Positions 18,030 to 29,101 of a DNA stretch of 64,000 bases are shown piece after piece. Below the pieces are notes generated by a model. It searched no databases. It had not been told where the DNA came from and saw only the letters and a list, made by a program, of their open reading frames with translations. The stretch is taken from assembly GCA_019918135.1 (NCBI GenBank), contig WBZZ01002123.1, positions 100,001 to 164,000 on the forward strand, written 5' to 3'. The DNA comes from Paulinella micropora (Eukaryota > Cercozoa > Imbricatea > Euglyphida > Paulinellidae). How positions within the stretch are numbered: the first letter of the stretch is position 1; each line of letters opens with the position of its first letter. Made by a program: the position numbers and the translations under genes.

Positions 18030-18716
18030 ATGTCTCAATGGATTGCCTTCGTAAAGGCTTACTCCGCCAAACACTGTATAACCTATGGTGAAGCATTGAA
18101 AAAAGCTGGTAAGGCATACAGGAAACAAAAGGGAGGCAGTGCGGAGTTGTCGGAGGATGTCTATTTGTCTTCGTCAGAACGAAAAGGTGCGGACGGATGG
18201 AAGCCAGTCGCCAGCAAAGAAAAATCAACAGTGTATGAAAAAGATGGCAAAGCAATAGTAGCATTTAGGGGAAGTGCGGATAAACGGGACCTGCTAACCG
18301 ATGTCGCATTGGTAAAGGGAGTATTGAAAAGAACACCGAGATATAAAGAAGAGCAGAAGCTGGTTAATGAAGTCATAAAAAAATATGGAAAGGATAATGT
18401 AGAGCTGACTGGTCATTCGTTAGGTGGAACAATAGCGAAAGATTTAAGCAGACAAACGGGTGTTAAGGCAACAACATACAATAAAGGCAGTAGCACAAAA
18501 GACCTCATTGAAGGAGTGATTGACCGAGTGGCTATAAAGGTAAATCCAAAAGGTAAGCGGGCGAAGACTGCGAAGCTAACGACGAACTACCGAACCGCAT
18601 TTGACCCAGTATCATTGTTAGGGGCGGCGGCTGTAAATACTAAGTTAGTGAAACCAAAGAAAGGAATTCATACAATCAGGAGCTTCAAGGGTAGGGGCAA
18701 AAAGGCAAAAAAATAA
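18030..18716 (+). CDS. Class 3-type lipase / alpha-beta hydrolase
   Basis: 228 residues, intact. An N-terminal module (WIAFVKAYSAKHCITYGEAL, then a KQKGG end) resembles a basic module seen in proteins of other large DNA viruses. The hydrolase part has an oxyanion-type VAFRGSAD segment and a nucleophile elbow TGHSLGGT with Ser130. Asp192 (FDPVS) and His214 (GIHTIRSF) are in the right order for a catalytic triad. The basic C-terminal tail (GRGKKAKK) may bind DNA or virion. The likely role is membrane lipid hydrolysis during entry or escape, as proposed for virion phospholipases of other viruses. It converges with the polymerase gene, and the two stops are separated by a chain of hairpins. Confidence 0.75.
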   Translation: MSQWIAFVKAYSAKHCITYGEALKKAGKAYRKQKGGSAELSEDVYLSSSERKGADGWKPVASKEKSTVYEKDGKAIVAFRGSADKRDLLTDVALVKGVLKRTPRYKEEQKLVNEVIKKYGKDNVELTGHSLGGTIAKDLSRQTGVKATTYNKGSSTKDLIEGVIDRVAIKVNPKGKRAKTAKLTTNYRTAFDPVSLLGAAAVNTKLVKPKKGIHTIRSFKGRGKKAKK

Positions 18717-18746
18717 TTTTTTCTTTTTTATTGCTTTTTCATTAGA

Positions 18747-18824
18747 AAGGGGAAACCCCTTCTTGCTTTGAGAAGCAAGGCTTCGCAATCAAACCCCCTT
18801 GGGGTTGTAGGGGCTTGCCCCTAC
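18747..18824. terminator. Chain of four hairpins between convergent lipase and polymerase genes
   Basis: In order: AAGGGGAAACCCCTT (18747-18761), CTTGCTT/AAGCAAG (18762-18779), AACCCCC/GGGGTT (18792-18806), and GTAGGGGCTTGCCCCTAC (18807-18824), which ends two bases from the polymerase TAA. The same last two hairpins occur in the same order at 23034-23068. Likely two-way transcript-end signals. Confidence 0.65.
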
Positions 18825-18826
18825 AT

Positions 18827-21800
18827 TTAATAACCGAATGGTCTAGTTTCAATCGCATTGTCAACAATACCTATAATATTTCTTTTGGTGTAAGTAAAGC
18901 TGAATATTTTTTCTAAGTATTCACTCGTTATTTTTTTCTGTTGCTTGTCTCTTGTTATCTTGCTGTTCTCTACAATAACAACTTTACCTGATTTTTCAAT
19001 TCGTTTAGCGATCAATTTTTCTTCCTGAGTTTTAAGCAACTCTAACAATTCATTCTTGCCGTTTTCAATAAGGTCGTTGTTTTTAATTCCAAGTCCGCAA
19101 CTAATGACACTTAACATATTTGGTAAATTTAATGATTTATTGTTTTCATAATTCATACTAAATCCTTTTACTTTCATACTTGCTTTGCCGTTATCTAAGA
19201 CATATCCATAACACTTTGGTCCGCCTCCGATAAAGGTCATAATCTTTGCTCCGTGTAGTTCGTCCGTCCATTCGCCTAACAACTTACCCGTTTTCACATC
19301 TGTTTCGCCTTTCGTTAAGTCTGTTGTATATATGACACTGTCGGTATCGTGGTATAGAATTCGGTTGCCTAGTTTGTCCATCATCTCATATAGTCTAATC
19401 CTAGCGTGGCAAGTCGTAAATAGAGCAACTACAATATTTGTTTTCACGGGGTCGCTTACCGCATCTTGTTTAAGGTCATAGCTCGCTTCTATTATTTTGT
19501 CGTTAATAATGTTTATGTTTATGTTATCGACTGACTTGTCGCTCATTAACTTGTATAAGGTATCTTTGTCTTTTATCATTTTGTTTTGAGTTTTGTTTTG
19601 CTTTTCACCAAACTTGCCCCACAGGCTATTCAAGCACAACTTAGCAACCGCTCGCCTTCCGGGGTTTTCTTCTATTTTGTTTTCGTCCATCTTAATACCC
19701 ATCTTGACTTCCATACTATCAATGTAGTTTCTTTTTTGTTCCTGTGTAATACATCCATCAGGATATCCGCTTGACTCTTGTTTAACCTTTAAGAAAGTTT
19801 TTATGTAATCTTTGAAAAGGCTACTGCTCTGCTCCTTCCAGTGCCATACCTCATATACCTTAATTAGCTTGTAGCCTTTGTCTAAGGCCTTGTAGATTTC
19901 AGGAGTTGCCCAAGTGCCTGTTATTGCTCGCTCGTTATCGGTGTGCTTACATTCATCCTTTTGTTCGGTCATTCCGCACTTGTCGCATAAGTAATACATA
20001 AGCTTACCTCTATCTGCCTTAGGTAAAACGGGGTGTAGTAATTTTCTCGGCGGTAGCATCTTAACCTTAGCCACTCCGAAATATTCTCTGTTTATGATTT
20101 TGTTTCTCATATCTTTTCGGTCGTCGTCGTTGTTTGGTCGTATGATTTCCTGGTGCCCGCTAGGGTAAAGGTCGTAAAACATAACGGTCGGATACAGAGA
20201 GCATATGTCAACGTATTTCGCGTATTCGTTCTCGTGTCGTGATTTCCAATACAATGTTAGAGCATCCGTTCTACCTCCAAACATTGCTTCTCGCGGGTTC
20301 AGCCCTTCTTGTTCCGTAATTCGTTCATTAGTATCTTCCGCTAGGCTTTCACTCGTTTTCATTAATCTCCATTCACATTCCCAGATAATTACTAGTTTGC
20401 TGACTTGTTTGCTTAGTTCTTTTTCTCGTCTCATCGTTGCCTTGTATAGTTCTCCCATCGTCTTGTTCTTCTTAGTATTGATTGTATTACCATTAAAGCA
20501 CTTTGGACATCCGTGCCAGAGACATCCGTGAAATTCATAAGCGGTTTTCGTCTTTTCATCCCAGCCGTCTACGTAAACATTTGATTGTCCTAAGTTAAAC
20601 ATTTTTTCACCACCATTGAAAGCATGTTCAATATCCGTTTGGTCTAACCTGCTTCTGTAGGCTATCCATTCAACACAAGCCCGAGAGGTAATCCTGTTTT
20701 GCTTTTCCGCCTTCAACACAGCAATTGAATTCTCTGGCATAAACTTAGCCCGATACAAAGCCATAACACAACTCGCAATAGTTGTATATTAAAACGGGTC
20801 AATACCGAATTCTAGAAACTGCTTTCTAAAATCCATACATCCCCTTCTCAGAATGTCAACATCGCTATGACAGTATTCCGCGATTTCCTTCCGCATATCA
20901 AATGTGTTGTTTCTTGGCTTTCATACCATTCTAAGAATTCCGCTCTCTTTTTATCTTTCATCGTGTCGTAGCCGTAGTGCTTCTTATGAGGCATAACACC
21001 AACATAATTTTTATTCTTGTCAGTATTGAAGAAGTGAGGGAAGAAGCCTTTTTTAAGTTCGTTCAATCCGAATGTCTTAGGAAAATCGGCCAACGGCATC
21101 ATGAGGAAACTGAGACTATCAATGAAGCGGTATTTCTTTAAAGTCATCATCATTATCTTACCACCCTGATAAATGACAAATGGTGCCTGTCCGTTATCTA
21201 CCAACCACTTAAGAATAAACTGACAATCATAACCGCGACTGTTATGAGCAATGAAAGTAAAGCCGTTGTGCTTAGATTCAAAAGCCCACTTACAGAAATC
21301 ATCAATGTTCTTATGAATGACTGGTGGTTCCTTCGCATCGTAATACTGGCTTTCCGCATGATTGACTACGTGCTCGCCTGTATCCTGTGTAGCTTCAAAG
21401 TCAAAGAATATGTATTTCTCTGAAAAAGGTAATATGTCTTTCTTCACGATTTCGCATTGGTGTTCAAGTGGTTCCAGTTTCTTACAATTACGGCATTTCG
21501 CATAACCGCATTTGTGTTCGTCTTTCTTCCTGTAATTAAGACCGCACGACAGACATTTTGCTTTGATATCACAGTTCGTCCTCTTGTGGTTGTTGAAACA
21601 GACCGTATTTGGAAACTTTCTATTACACGAATAGCAATCAGTCCAATTGCTTTTATCGTTAATACCCTTACAGTCTTTTGTTTCGCAGATATTACAAGTG
21701 GCTTCGCAGGCGTGCCTTTCCAAAAAACCCCTTAAACATAACTCACAGAAATTCTTTTTACTTACCATAGACTTCATATTGGTTATCGCATCATAGTGGT

Positions 21801-22839
21801 TCTCTGTCTTAAGTATGTAAAGGTTCGTAAGCCGTTTGCCTGCCTCATCAAGTAAATCTGTCTTATAAACTATCTTATCAGGGAATTCAACAATAACGAG
21901 ATTGTATTTAATGTGGATAGCAAATGTATTAATTTCAGGAATACCGCACACATCCTGAATGACTTTCGCTTCTTCGTGTAGTTTCAAAGCCATCTCCTCC
22001 TGTATCTTTCGCCCCATCCTTATTACTTTGAATTTTTCGTGTTTTTCTTTTTTTGCTTTTACTACAACAATTGCTCGTGCTAAGCATATGTTGTCTGTAT
22101 TATTAATTTGAATTACCCCTTTCTTTTTATATACATCCAACTTATTAATTACCTGAAGCCTCGTTCCGCCCGTCGGCATTTCAACAGATTTCAAAACAAA
22201 CCTGAACTTATCCATATTGGTTCCCTTTTCGTCTGTATAAAGGCTTTCATTGCTTTGAAATAATGCTGACAGTCTTTCCAAAACATCGCTGACAGAAATC
22301 TCGTTAAGTTTTTTCAAACCCGTAGATACCGCGCCATAGTAATCTAAAAACTTGATACTCACACTAACCATACTATTTTGCATCTGTCTTTTGATAAAGT
22401 CGTTCAGTATTATCTCAATAAACTGTAGAATATCATTCATGCTGAAAGAAGTGAAGTTTCCAGTAAGCTTAACCCAATACTGGCTTTCATTAATTCCTAG
22501 AACGTGCTTCTTTCTATCAACATGTTTGATTTCGTAGTTCGCATACTGCATCAGGTCTTTTACCTTTTCTTTTCTTTCTCTCACTTTCGCTTCGAACTGC
22601 GGTTGTACATCTACCGGTAAGGGTGGTGCTTCTGGCATAGCATGAAAGTAAACAGCGCCTCTTACTCGGTTCAAGTAATTCTGGGCCGTTGTTGTATCAA
22701 CCTTATACTTTCTTTTATACCCCTCAGGTATTATGTAAAGCACATCTTGCCCCCTGACCCTTTTGATTTCATAATTAATTTTTTGTTCCCTAAATCTGTC
22801 CAACCTATACTGAATACCGTTGTAAGTGTGTGTCTCCAT
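18827..22839 (-). CDS. Protein-primed family B DNA polymerase, broken by one frameshift and one stop
   Basis: Replicates the linear virus genome from a terminal protein. ATG at 22837-22839. The N-terminal part (20848-22839) has about 350 residues of unrecognised sequence that may act as terminal protein, a cysteine-rich region at about 365-470 with many CxxC pairs, and the 3'-5' exonuclease start FFDFEAT near residue 480. The C-terminal frame (18827-20764) has Pol motif A (DICSLYPTVM, Asp186 of that frame), motif B (KLCLNSLWGKFGE) and motif C (YHDTDSV), plus a CxxxxC element near residue 81-86. The two parts are separated by a one-base slip near 20907-20915 and an in-frame TAA at 20789-20791. 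All catalytic motifs are kept, so the damage is recent or a sequence error. Together about 1,310 residues, within the usual Polinton range. Confidence 0.9.
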
Positions 22840-22871
22840 CGTATATATTGGTTAACAATTTTTTTTTGAAA
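22840..22871 (-). promoter_or_regulatory. Promoter-like motif before polymerase
   Basis: On the minus strand an A-run is followed by TTGTTAACCAATATATACG directly before the ATG. ATATACG before the start matches 12053-12059 and the lipase leader. Confidence 0.5.
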
Positions 22872-23012
22872 ATTAAATAATTATCTCAATCGTCTGCCCC
22901 CGCCGTGGTCTGTCGTGTGCCCTCGTGTCTATATATACGGGGGCCCCTGTGTTTAGATGGAAATTATGGCGTGGCGGACGGTGCTGGCGGGGCGGGCGGG
23001 GCTAGCGGGGCC

Positions 23013-23068
23013 GAAAGGGGCTCTGCCCTTTCAAACCCCACAGTGGGGTTGTAGGGGCTTACCCCTAC
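23013..23068. terminator. Three hairpins overlapping the 3' end of the AP2-like gene
   Basis: GAAAGGGG/CCCTTTC (23013-23032), AACCCCACAGTGGGGTT (23034-23050) and GTAGGGGCTTACCCCTAC (23051-23068). They lie across the TGA at 23031-23033, so part of the hairpin chain is translated as the last residues of the protein. Confidence 0.6.
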
Positions 23069-23441
23069 TGTGAATTTTTGATTTCATATGTCTTGCTTTG
23101 CTACTCCTATTGATTTCAACTCCACACTCACACTTGAAAGGAGTCTTCTTCCAATTCCTTTTCTTTTCTTTTTTGATTTCTTTTGTTTCCTTATCATAAT
23201 TAACTTTCCATTCATCATACTTTGGTTTTACTTTTTCCTCGTGGTATTTCTTTGCTTCTTCCATTGCTTGTTCTTGTGTTCTTCGTTTTCCAATAGTAAA
23301 ACTCTTAAACATCGTTTTACCTCCTTCTCTCCATTGAACTTTTACCATCGGCCTCTTTTCATTATTCTTCATCATAATACATCCTTTTGAAATCGTAAAC
23401 CTGCGACTTGTCGCAGTTTTTTCAGTGTCGTCGTTTGTCAT
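23031..23441 (-). CDS. AP2-like DNA-binding protein with C2H2-type zinc finger
   Basis: About 136 residues from ATG 23439-23441. An in-phase upstream TTG exists but lies in the 5' hairpin region. Residues of about 26-70 (MVKVQWREGGKTMFKSFTIG, then RRTQEQAMEEAKKYHEEK) have the three-strand-plus-helix pattern of AP2/integrase-type DNA-binding domains. Near the C-terminus, FKCECGVEINRSSKARHMKS ends in HMKSKIH and supplies two Cys and two His as in a C2H2 finger. The last residues are encoded by the terminator hairpins. It is the gene nearest the right TIR. A transcription regulator or TIR-binding protein is plausible. Both domains are recognised by pattern only. Confidence 0.6.
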   Translation of the reverse strand: MTNDDTEKTATSRRFTISKGCIMMKNNEKRPMVKVQWREGGKTMFKSFTIGKRRTQEQAMEEAKKYHEEKVKPKYDEWKVNYDKETKEIKKEKKRNWKKTPFKCECGVEINRSSKARHMKSKIHSRGKPLQPHCGV

Positions 23442-23534
23442 CCTGTATACGCTTTGAAAAGCGTAGCTTTGCAATGTGTCTTTATATATTAACGGTATTA
23501 TTTTTAATATTAATATTCATTGCCATTTTGTCCC

Positions 23535-23614
23535 TGCGGGCCGGCCGGTGTGTGTCTCTGTGTGGCGGGTGGTATGTCGTGAAAAAGTGTGCCGAAGTGG
23601 CACCCTATACTACT
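23535..23614 (-). repeat. Right terminal inverted repeat of Polinton (80 bp)
   Basis: Reverse complement of 2587-2666 with one mismatch. The outer end reads CCCTATACTACT, and the GGTTTG target duplication follows directly. Confidence 0.93.
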
Positions 23615-23620
23615 GGTTTG
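23615..23620. repeat. Target-site duplication, right (GGTTTG)
   Basis: Exact copy of 2581-2586. The host sequence continues with GACATTTAAAGG. Confidence 0.9.
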
Positions 23621-24106
23621 GACATTTAAAGGACTTAGTTGGTCATGGTTGGGCTTGGGAAGTGAAGGAGGAAAATGTTGTTGTTCATGGCCATTGGGTT
23701 GAGTTTTAGACGGTGACGTTCAGTTTTATTATTTGCAAAGGTGTTCGGGCCAGATGGCATGTATGTTTTAGTGAGCAGCCTTCGTTTTTGGGCGACGGTT
23801 GGACGTTGAGCTTTCCCAGTGTTGCAGTCGGATAGTGGCATGGGACGTTAAGATATGAAGACTGGTTATTAAGCAGGGGGGAGTGTGGAAAAGTTGTTCA
23901 TTTTGTTTTGTTTGTGCTTCGACGTGGCTCTTGTGTAGTCTGGGAAGCAGGAGGGCGGCTAGTCGTCGTTTGTTGTAGCAGTGGGGACGTAGGGGGAGAC
24001 GGTCATAAGACATGCCTCGGAAATTGTCAGTTTTGTTTTTGTTCCTTTTGGGACGGGACAGTCGTTGTTCTTTCCTCTCTCCTCTCCTCTCCTCTCCTCT
24101 CCTCTC

Positions 24107-24158
<52 letters not shown>

Positions 24159-24656
24159 GCTAGCGTAGGGCAAGGACCCTTGGACCCTTTTTGTATTGCT
24201 CAGTTCATTTTTTTTTTTTTTTTTTTTTTTTTTTGAGACTCGGTCTTCTCTCTTACATTATGTGATAAGAAGTTAGGGGGAGATATATGTTTGTGTGAGA
24301 TCATACTTGTATGTCTGGTTTGGTTTCAACTTGGCTAACTGCAATTGTCGATTGCATTTATGTCGTAGTTGTTGCCAGTGTGAACATGGTCTGTGTTATT
24401 TCTATGTGTGGTGGAGGAGACATACTCAATATGTGAAGAAGTTTGTTTGTAGTGCTTATGTGTTGCTATATTGCCGAACTCCACTGGAGGTCGGACGTAG
24501 GATAGTTCACTTGCTCATTTCGTTTTATTTTTACTAGTTTGTTCGTTGTGCTTGTCAGCATCTCGTCCATTTACTTCCTTGTGTTCGTGACACTGTTGAA
24601 CATACATTAATGTATTTGACGTTGACATATACATATATGTATCTTCATATTGCGTG
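23621..24656. other. Host intergenic DNA with simple repeats
   Basis: No credible gene. It contains a (CTCTC)n then (CT)n tract at 24075-24151 and a T26 run at about 24209-24234. Confidence 0.6.
24075..24151 (+). repeat. (CCTCT)n/(CT)n microsatellite
   Basis: About eight CTCTC pentamers followed by a pure CT run of about 40 bases. Confidence 0.9.
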
Positions 24657-26655
24657 TTGGTCATTTTCCGTGCGAATGGTATGGATTGCTCATCTATGCG
24701 ATATTGCTGACGACATTCAAGACAAAAAAATGATGAGTTTTTTGGTTTTGGTTGAAATCTTAGTTTTGAATGAAAAATTCATTTTTGGTGAAAATTTAAG
24801 TTTTGTGTTAATTTTCATTTTTTGGCTGCCAGAATTCTGATTTTGTATAATATTAATATTATTAATATTAATATTACAACCAAAGACATTCAAGTGGAGA
24901 CAAGAAGTTAGGTAAAAAGTTAATTTTTTCAAAAAAGTTAAATTTTTAAAAAAGTTTAAAGTTTAAAAAAAGTTATTTGTATAAAAAAAGATGTTTGCTT
25001 TTATCTTTTTCTACACATTTAACTTTTTTCTTACAATTAAACTTTTTTAATACTTAGAAATTTAACTTTTTTTTATAAGTTTAAGTTTTTTCAAAAAAAA
25101 AGTTATATTTTTATAACAATAACTTTTTCTATACGTGATTCTTTTTTACAATAAAAATCAATCCGGTCACTACAATAAAAATAAATCCGGTAAGATACAA
25201 TTCAAAATCGAATTTATTACCCGACATAATATAAATTTATTTTATTTCACTTACATGCTTTTTTAGCTACAAAAAGCAAGCATTCTTAATTATTAAAAGT
25301 CGTTAGTGGAAAAAAATAGTTCACACATTAAAATGACACCTCACCTCAGCCGATGTCTCGTACGTAAACTACTGTACTATCAAATCAATAAAATTATTAA
25401 ATAATCACTGGCTCAGGATAATATGAAAGTGCATATGTAATACCGGGCCACAAAAGGTAGATTAGTAGCATGTGCAAGAGAATATTGAAAAGAAAAGAAA
25501 GAAGAATCAAGAACTTGAGAAGGCAGGAAGAAGAAAAGAAGAAGGAAGAAGAAGGAAGAAGAAAGAAGAAGAAAGAAGAAAGAAAGAAGAAGGAAAGAAG
25601 GAAAGAAGGAAAGAAGAAGGAAGAAGGAAGGAAGAAGGAAGAAGAAGGAAGAAGGAAGAAGGGAGAAGAAGAAGAAGAAAGAAGAAAGAAGAAGAAGAAG
25701 GAGAAGAAAGAAGGAATGAAAGAAGGAAGGAGAGAAAGCCAAAGAGAGAGAGAGAGAGAGAGAGAGAAAAGAACTGACAAAGAAAAGAAAGGAAGGATTA
25801 TTAAGTGTAAGGGCAATAGAAAAAGAAAAGAAAACAGAGGGAGAGAGAGAAGAGAAACAAAAGAAAAGAAAAGAGAGGGAGAGAGAGAGAAAAGAAACGA
25901 AAAAGAAAAGACAGAGGCAGAGAAAAAGAAAAAGTAAAAAAGAAACAAAAGAACAAAGAAAAGAAAAGAGAAAGGAAGGATTACCAAGTGTAAGGGCAAG
26001 AGAAAGAGAAAAGACAAGAAAGAGAGAAAAGAAAAAAGGCGGAAAGAAAAGAGAAAAAAGAAAGGAAAGAAAAGAAAGGAGAGAAAAGAAAAAAAAAGAA
26101 AAGAGAGAAGGATTACCAAGTGTAAGGGCAAGAGAAAGAGAAAAAGAAAAGAAAAAAAGGCGGAAAGAAGAGAAAAGAAAAGAGAGAGAGAGATCGAAAG
26201 AAAGAAAGAAAGAAAAAGAAAGAAAAGAAAGAGAAGAAAGAGAACAAAAGAAAATAAAAAAGAAAAAGGAAAGAAAATAAAAAAGAAAGAAAAGAGAGAA
26301 AAGAGAGAAAGAAAGAGAGAAAAGAAAGAAAGAAAGGAATGGGTACTGTAAAAAACGAGTACCTTTTGCGGAGAACAGGCTTGGGGCACGTCGAGAAGCG
26401 GCTGACACCTACATTTCAAAAACAACCTTAAAATTGCTTACCTGCAGGACGAGGTGATCCATCACCGCGAACCTCTGCCGCGCGCCCCACGATCGGTCTC
26501 ATACAAAAAAGATAGAAAAAAACAATGCGTGAGCATACAAAACATCACAGAAGGCATGACAAGGCGGTTTGCAGGCAGCGTTTACCCTGATCGCTGAAGC
26601 GCCACAACTTGTCCATAAGGTGGCAGTTTGGGTGCTCATGAGGGGCCAGTTCAAA
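24657..26655 (+). repeat. 2.0 kb tandem duplication, copy 1
   Basis: Matches 26656-28657 almost base for base. By eye the only differences are one extra A in an A-run, the length of a GA run and one G/A change near 26188. The unit has an AT-rich 750 bp part with many AAAAGTT/AACTTTT words, an 860 bp polypurine tract and a 310 bp mixed part. No gene is credible. The long apparent frames are translations of the GA tract. Confidence 0.92.
25480..26338 (+). repeat. Polypurine (GA-rich) tract in copy 1
   Basis: About 860 bases composed almost only of A and G on the plus strand, with a few CCAAGTGTAAGGGCAA-type interruptions repeated three times. Such tracts can form triplex DNA and disturb polymerases. 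Confidence 0.9.
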
Positions 26656-27742
26656 TTGGTCATTTTCCGTGCGAATGGTATGGATTGCTCATCTATGCGA
26701 TATTGCTGACGACATTCAAGACAAAAAAAATGATGAGTTTTTTGGTTTTGGTTGAAATCTTAGTTTTGAATGAAAAATTCATTTTTGGTGAAAATTTAAG
26801 TTTTGTGTTAATTTTCATTTTTTGGCTGCCAGAATTCTGATTTTGTATAATATTAATATTATTAATATTAATATTACAACCAAAGACATTCAAGTGGAGA
26901 CAAGAAGTTAGGTAAAAAGTTAATTTTTTCAAAAAAGTTAAATTTTTAAAAAAGTTTAAAGTTTAAAAAAAGTTATTTGTATAAAAAAAGATGTTTGCTT
27001 TTATCTTTTTCTACACATTTAACTTTTTTCTTACAATTAAACTTTTTTAATACTTAGAAATTTAACTTTTTTTTATAAGTTTAAGTTTTTTCAAAAAAAA
27101 AGTTATATTTTTATAACAATAACTTTTTCTATACGTGATTCTTTTTTACAATAAAAATCAATCCGGTCACTACAATAAAAATAAATCCGGTAAGATACAA
27201 TTCAAAATCGAATTTATTACCCGACATAATATAAATTTATTTTATTTCACTTACATGCTTTTTTAGCTACAAAAAGCAAGCATTCTTAATTATTAAAAGT
27301 CGTTAGTGGAAAAAAATAGTTCACACATTAAAATGACACCTCACCTCAGCCGATGTCTCGTACGTAAACTACTGTACTATCAAATCAATAAAATTATTAA
27401 ATAATCACTGGCTCAGGATAATATGAAAGTGCATATGTAATACCGGGCCACAAAAGGTAGATTAGTAGCATGTGCAAGAGAATATTGAAAAGAAAAGAAA
27501 GAAGAATCAAGAACTTGAGAAGGCAGGAAGAAGAAAAGAAGAAGGAAGAAGAAGGAAGAAGAAAGAAGAAGAAAGAAGAAAGAAAGAAGAAGGAAAGAAG
27601 GAAAGAAGGAAAGAAGAAGGAAGAAGGAAGGAAGAAGGAAGAAGAAGGAAGAAGGAAGAAGGGAGAAGAAGAAGAAGAAAGAAGAAAGAAGAAGAAGAAG
27701 GAGAAGAAAGAAGGAATGAAAGAAGGAAGGAGAGAAAGCCAA

Positions 27743-27773
<31 letters not shown>

Positions 27774-28657
27774 AACTGACAAAGAAAAGAAAGGAAGGAT
27801 TATTAAGTGTAAGGGCAATAGAAAAAGAAAAGAAAACAGAGGGAGAGAGAGAAGAGAAACAAAAGAAAAGAAAAGAGAGGGAGAGAGAGAGAAAAGAAAC
27901 GAAAAAGAAAAGACAGAGGCAGAGAAAAAGAAAAAGTAAAAAAGAAACAAAAGAACAAAGAAAAGAAAAGAGAAAGGAAGGATTACCAAGTGTAAGGGCA
28001 AGAGAAAGAGAAAAGACAAGAAAGAGAGAAAAGAAAAAAGGCGGAAAGAAAAGAGAAAAAAGAAAGGAAAGAAAAGAAAGGAGAGAAAAGAAAAAAAAAG
28101 AAAAGAGAGAAGGATTACCAAGTGTAAGGGCAAGAGAAAGAGAAAAAGAAAAGAAAAAAAGGCGGAAAGAAGAGAAAAGAAAAGAGAGAAAGAGATCGAA
28201 AGAAAGAAAGAAAGAAAAAGAAAGAAAAGAAAGAGAAGAAAGAGAACAAAAGAAAATAAAAAAGAAAAAGGAAAGAAAATAAAAAAGAAAGAAAAGAGAG
28301 AAAAGAGAGAAAGAAAGAGAGAAAAGAAAGAAAGAAAGGAATGGGTACTGTAAAAAACGAGTACCTTTTGCGGAGAACAGGCTTGGGGCACGTCGAGAAG
28401 CGGCTGACACCTACATTTCAAAAACAACCTTAAAATTGCTTACCTGCAGGACGAGGTGATCCATCACCGCGAACCTCTGCCGCGCGCCCCACGATCGGTC
28501 TCATACAAAAAAGATAGAAAAAAACAATGCGTGAGCATACAAAACATCACAGAAGGCATGACAAGGCGGTTTGCAGGCAGCGTTTACCCTGATCGCTGAA
28601 GCGCCACAACTTGTCCATAAGGTGGCAGTTTGGGTGCTCATGAGGGGCCAGTTCAAA
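26656..28657 (+). repeat. 2.0 kb tandem duplication, copy 2
   Basis: Head-to-tail with copy 1 with no base between them. It ends at CCAGTTCAAA, after which the sequence changes to CAGGAAGCACG. Confidence 0.92.
27480..28340 (+). repeat. Polypurine (GA-rich) tract in copy 2
   Basis: Same tract as at 25480, with two or more extra bases in the (GA)n run. Confidence 0.9.
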
Positions 28658-28792
28658 CAGGAAGCACGCAGCTGTCCGGCCAAAAATCTAAAACTTCGAT
28701 GCTCCTTGGGGGCACCACTCACCGATCTTTCCTGGACCTGCTGCCTTTTTTGTAAACAGATTTTTGGCCGGACAGCTGCGTGCTTCCTGTTT
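28655..28792. repeat. 35 bp perfect inverted repeat with 68 bp loop
   Basis: The arms are 28655-28689 and 28758-28792. The left arm begins AAACAGGAAGCACGCAGC and the right arm is its exact reverse complement. It starts at the right end of duplication copy 2. Confidence 0.85.
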
Positions 28793-29048
28793 GTGGGTGC
28801 AAAAATTCAAACTGGCCAAGGGAGTGCTCAAGGAGTCCTTGGTCGGTGTTTGTTCTTGCTCTCACAGTGCTCTCTTCACCATGTTGTGTGTCACAGGTAC
28901 GTCGACATCTCATCAGATTCAATAAGAGGTCTTTTCGGCTTTCTTTCTTTCTTTTCTCTCTTTTCTCTCTTCTTTTCTTTTCTTTGTTCTTTTCTCTCCT
29001 TTCTTTCTTTCCTTTCTTTTCTCTCTTTTTCTTTTCTATCATTCTCGT

Positions 29049-29101
<53 letters not shown>

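Larger units (their letters stand above)
2587..23614. mobile_element. Complete Maverick/Polinton-type endogenous virus
   Basis: A 21,028 bp unit begins with AG and ends with CT. It has matching 80 bp terminal inverted repeats and an exact 6 bp target duplication. Inside are the full Polinton core (protein-primed DNA polymerase B, retroviral-type integrase, packaging ATPase, adenain-like protease, penton and double-jelly-roll capsid proteins) plus a lipase, an S74 fibre and about ten accessory frames. The interior is AT-rich compared with the flanks. Integrase and polymerase lie near opposite ends on the minus strand and the virion genes occupy the middle on the plus strand. The set is sufficient for a virus that could form particles. 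Frame breaks in integrase, fibre, ATPase, polymerase and one acidic protein mean this copy is probably not functional as written, unless the breaks are sequence errors. Confidence 0.95.

Noticed and set aside
25470..28427. Long frames of up to about 340 residues on both strands
   Set aside because: They are translations of the polypurine tract (Lys/Arg/Glu on one strand, Phe/Leu/Ser on the other) and the identical pattern appears in both tandem copies.
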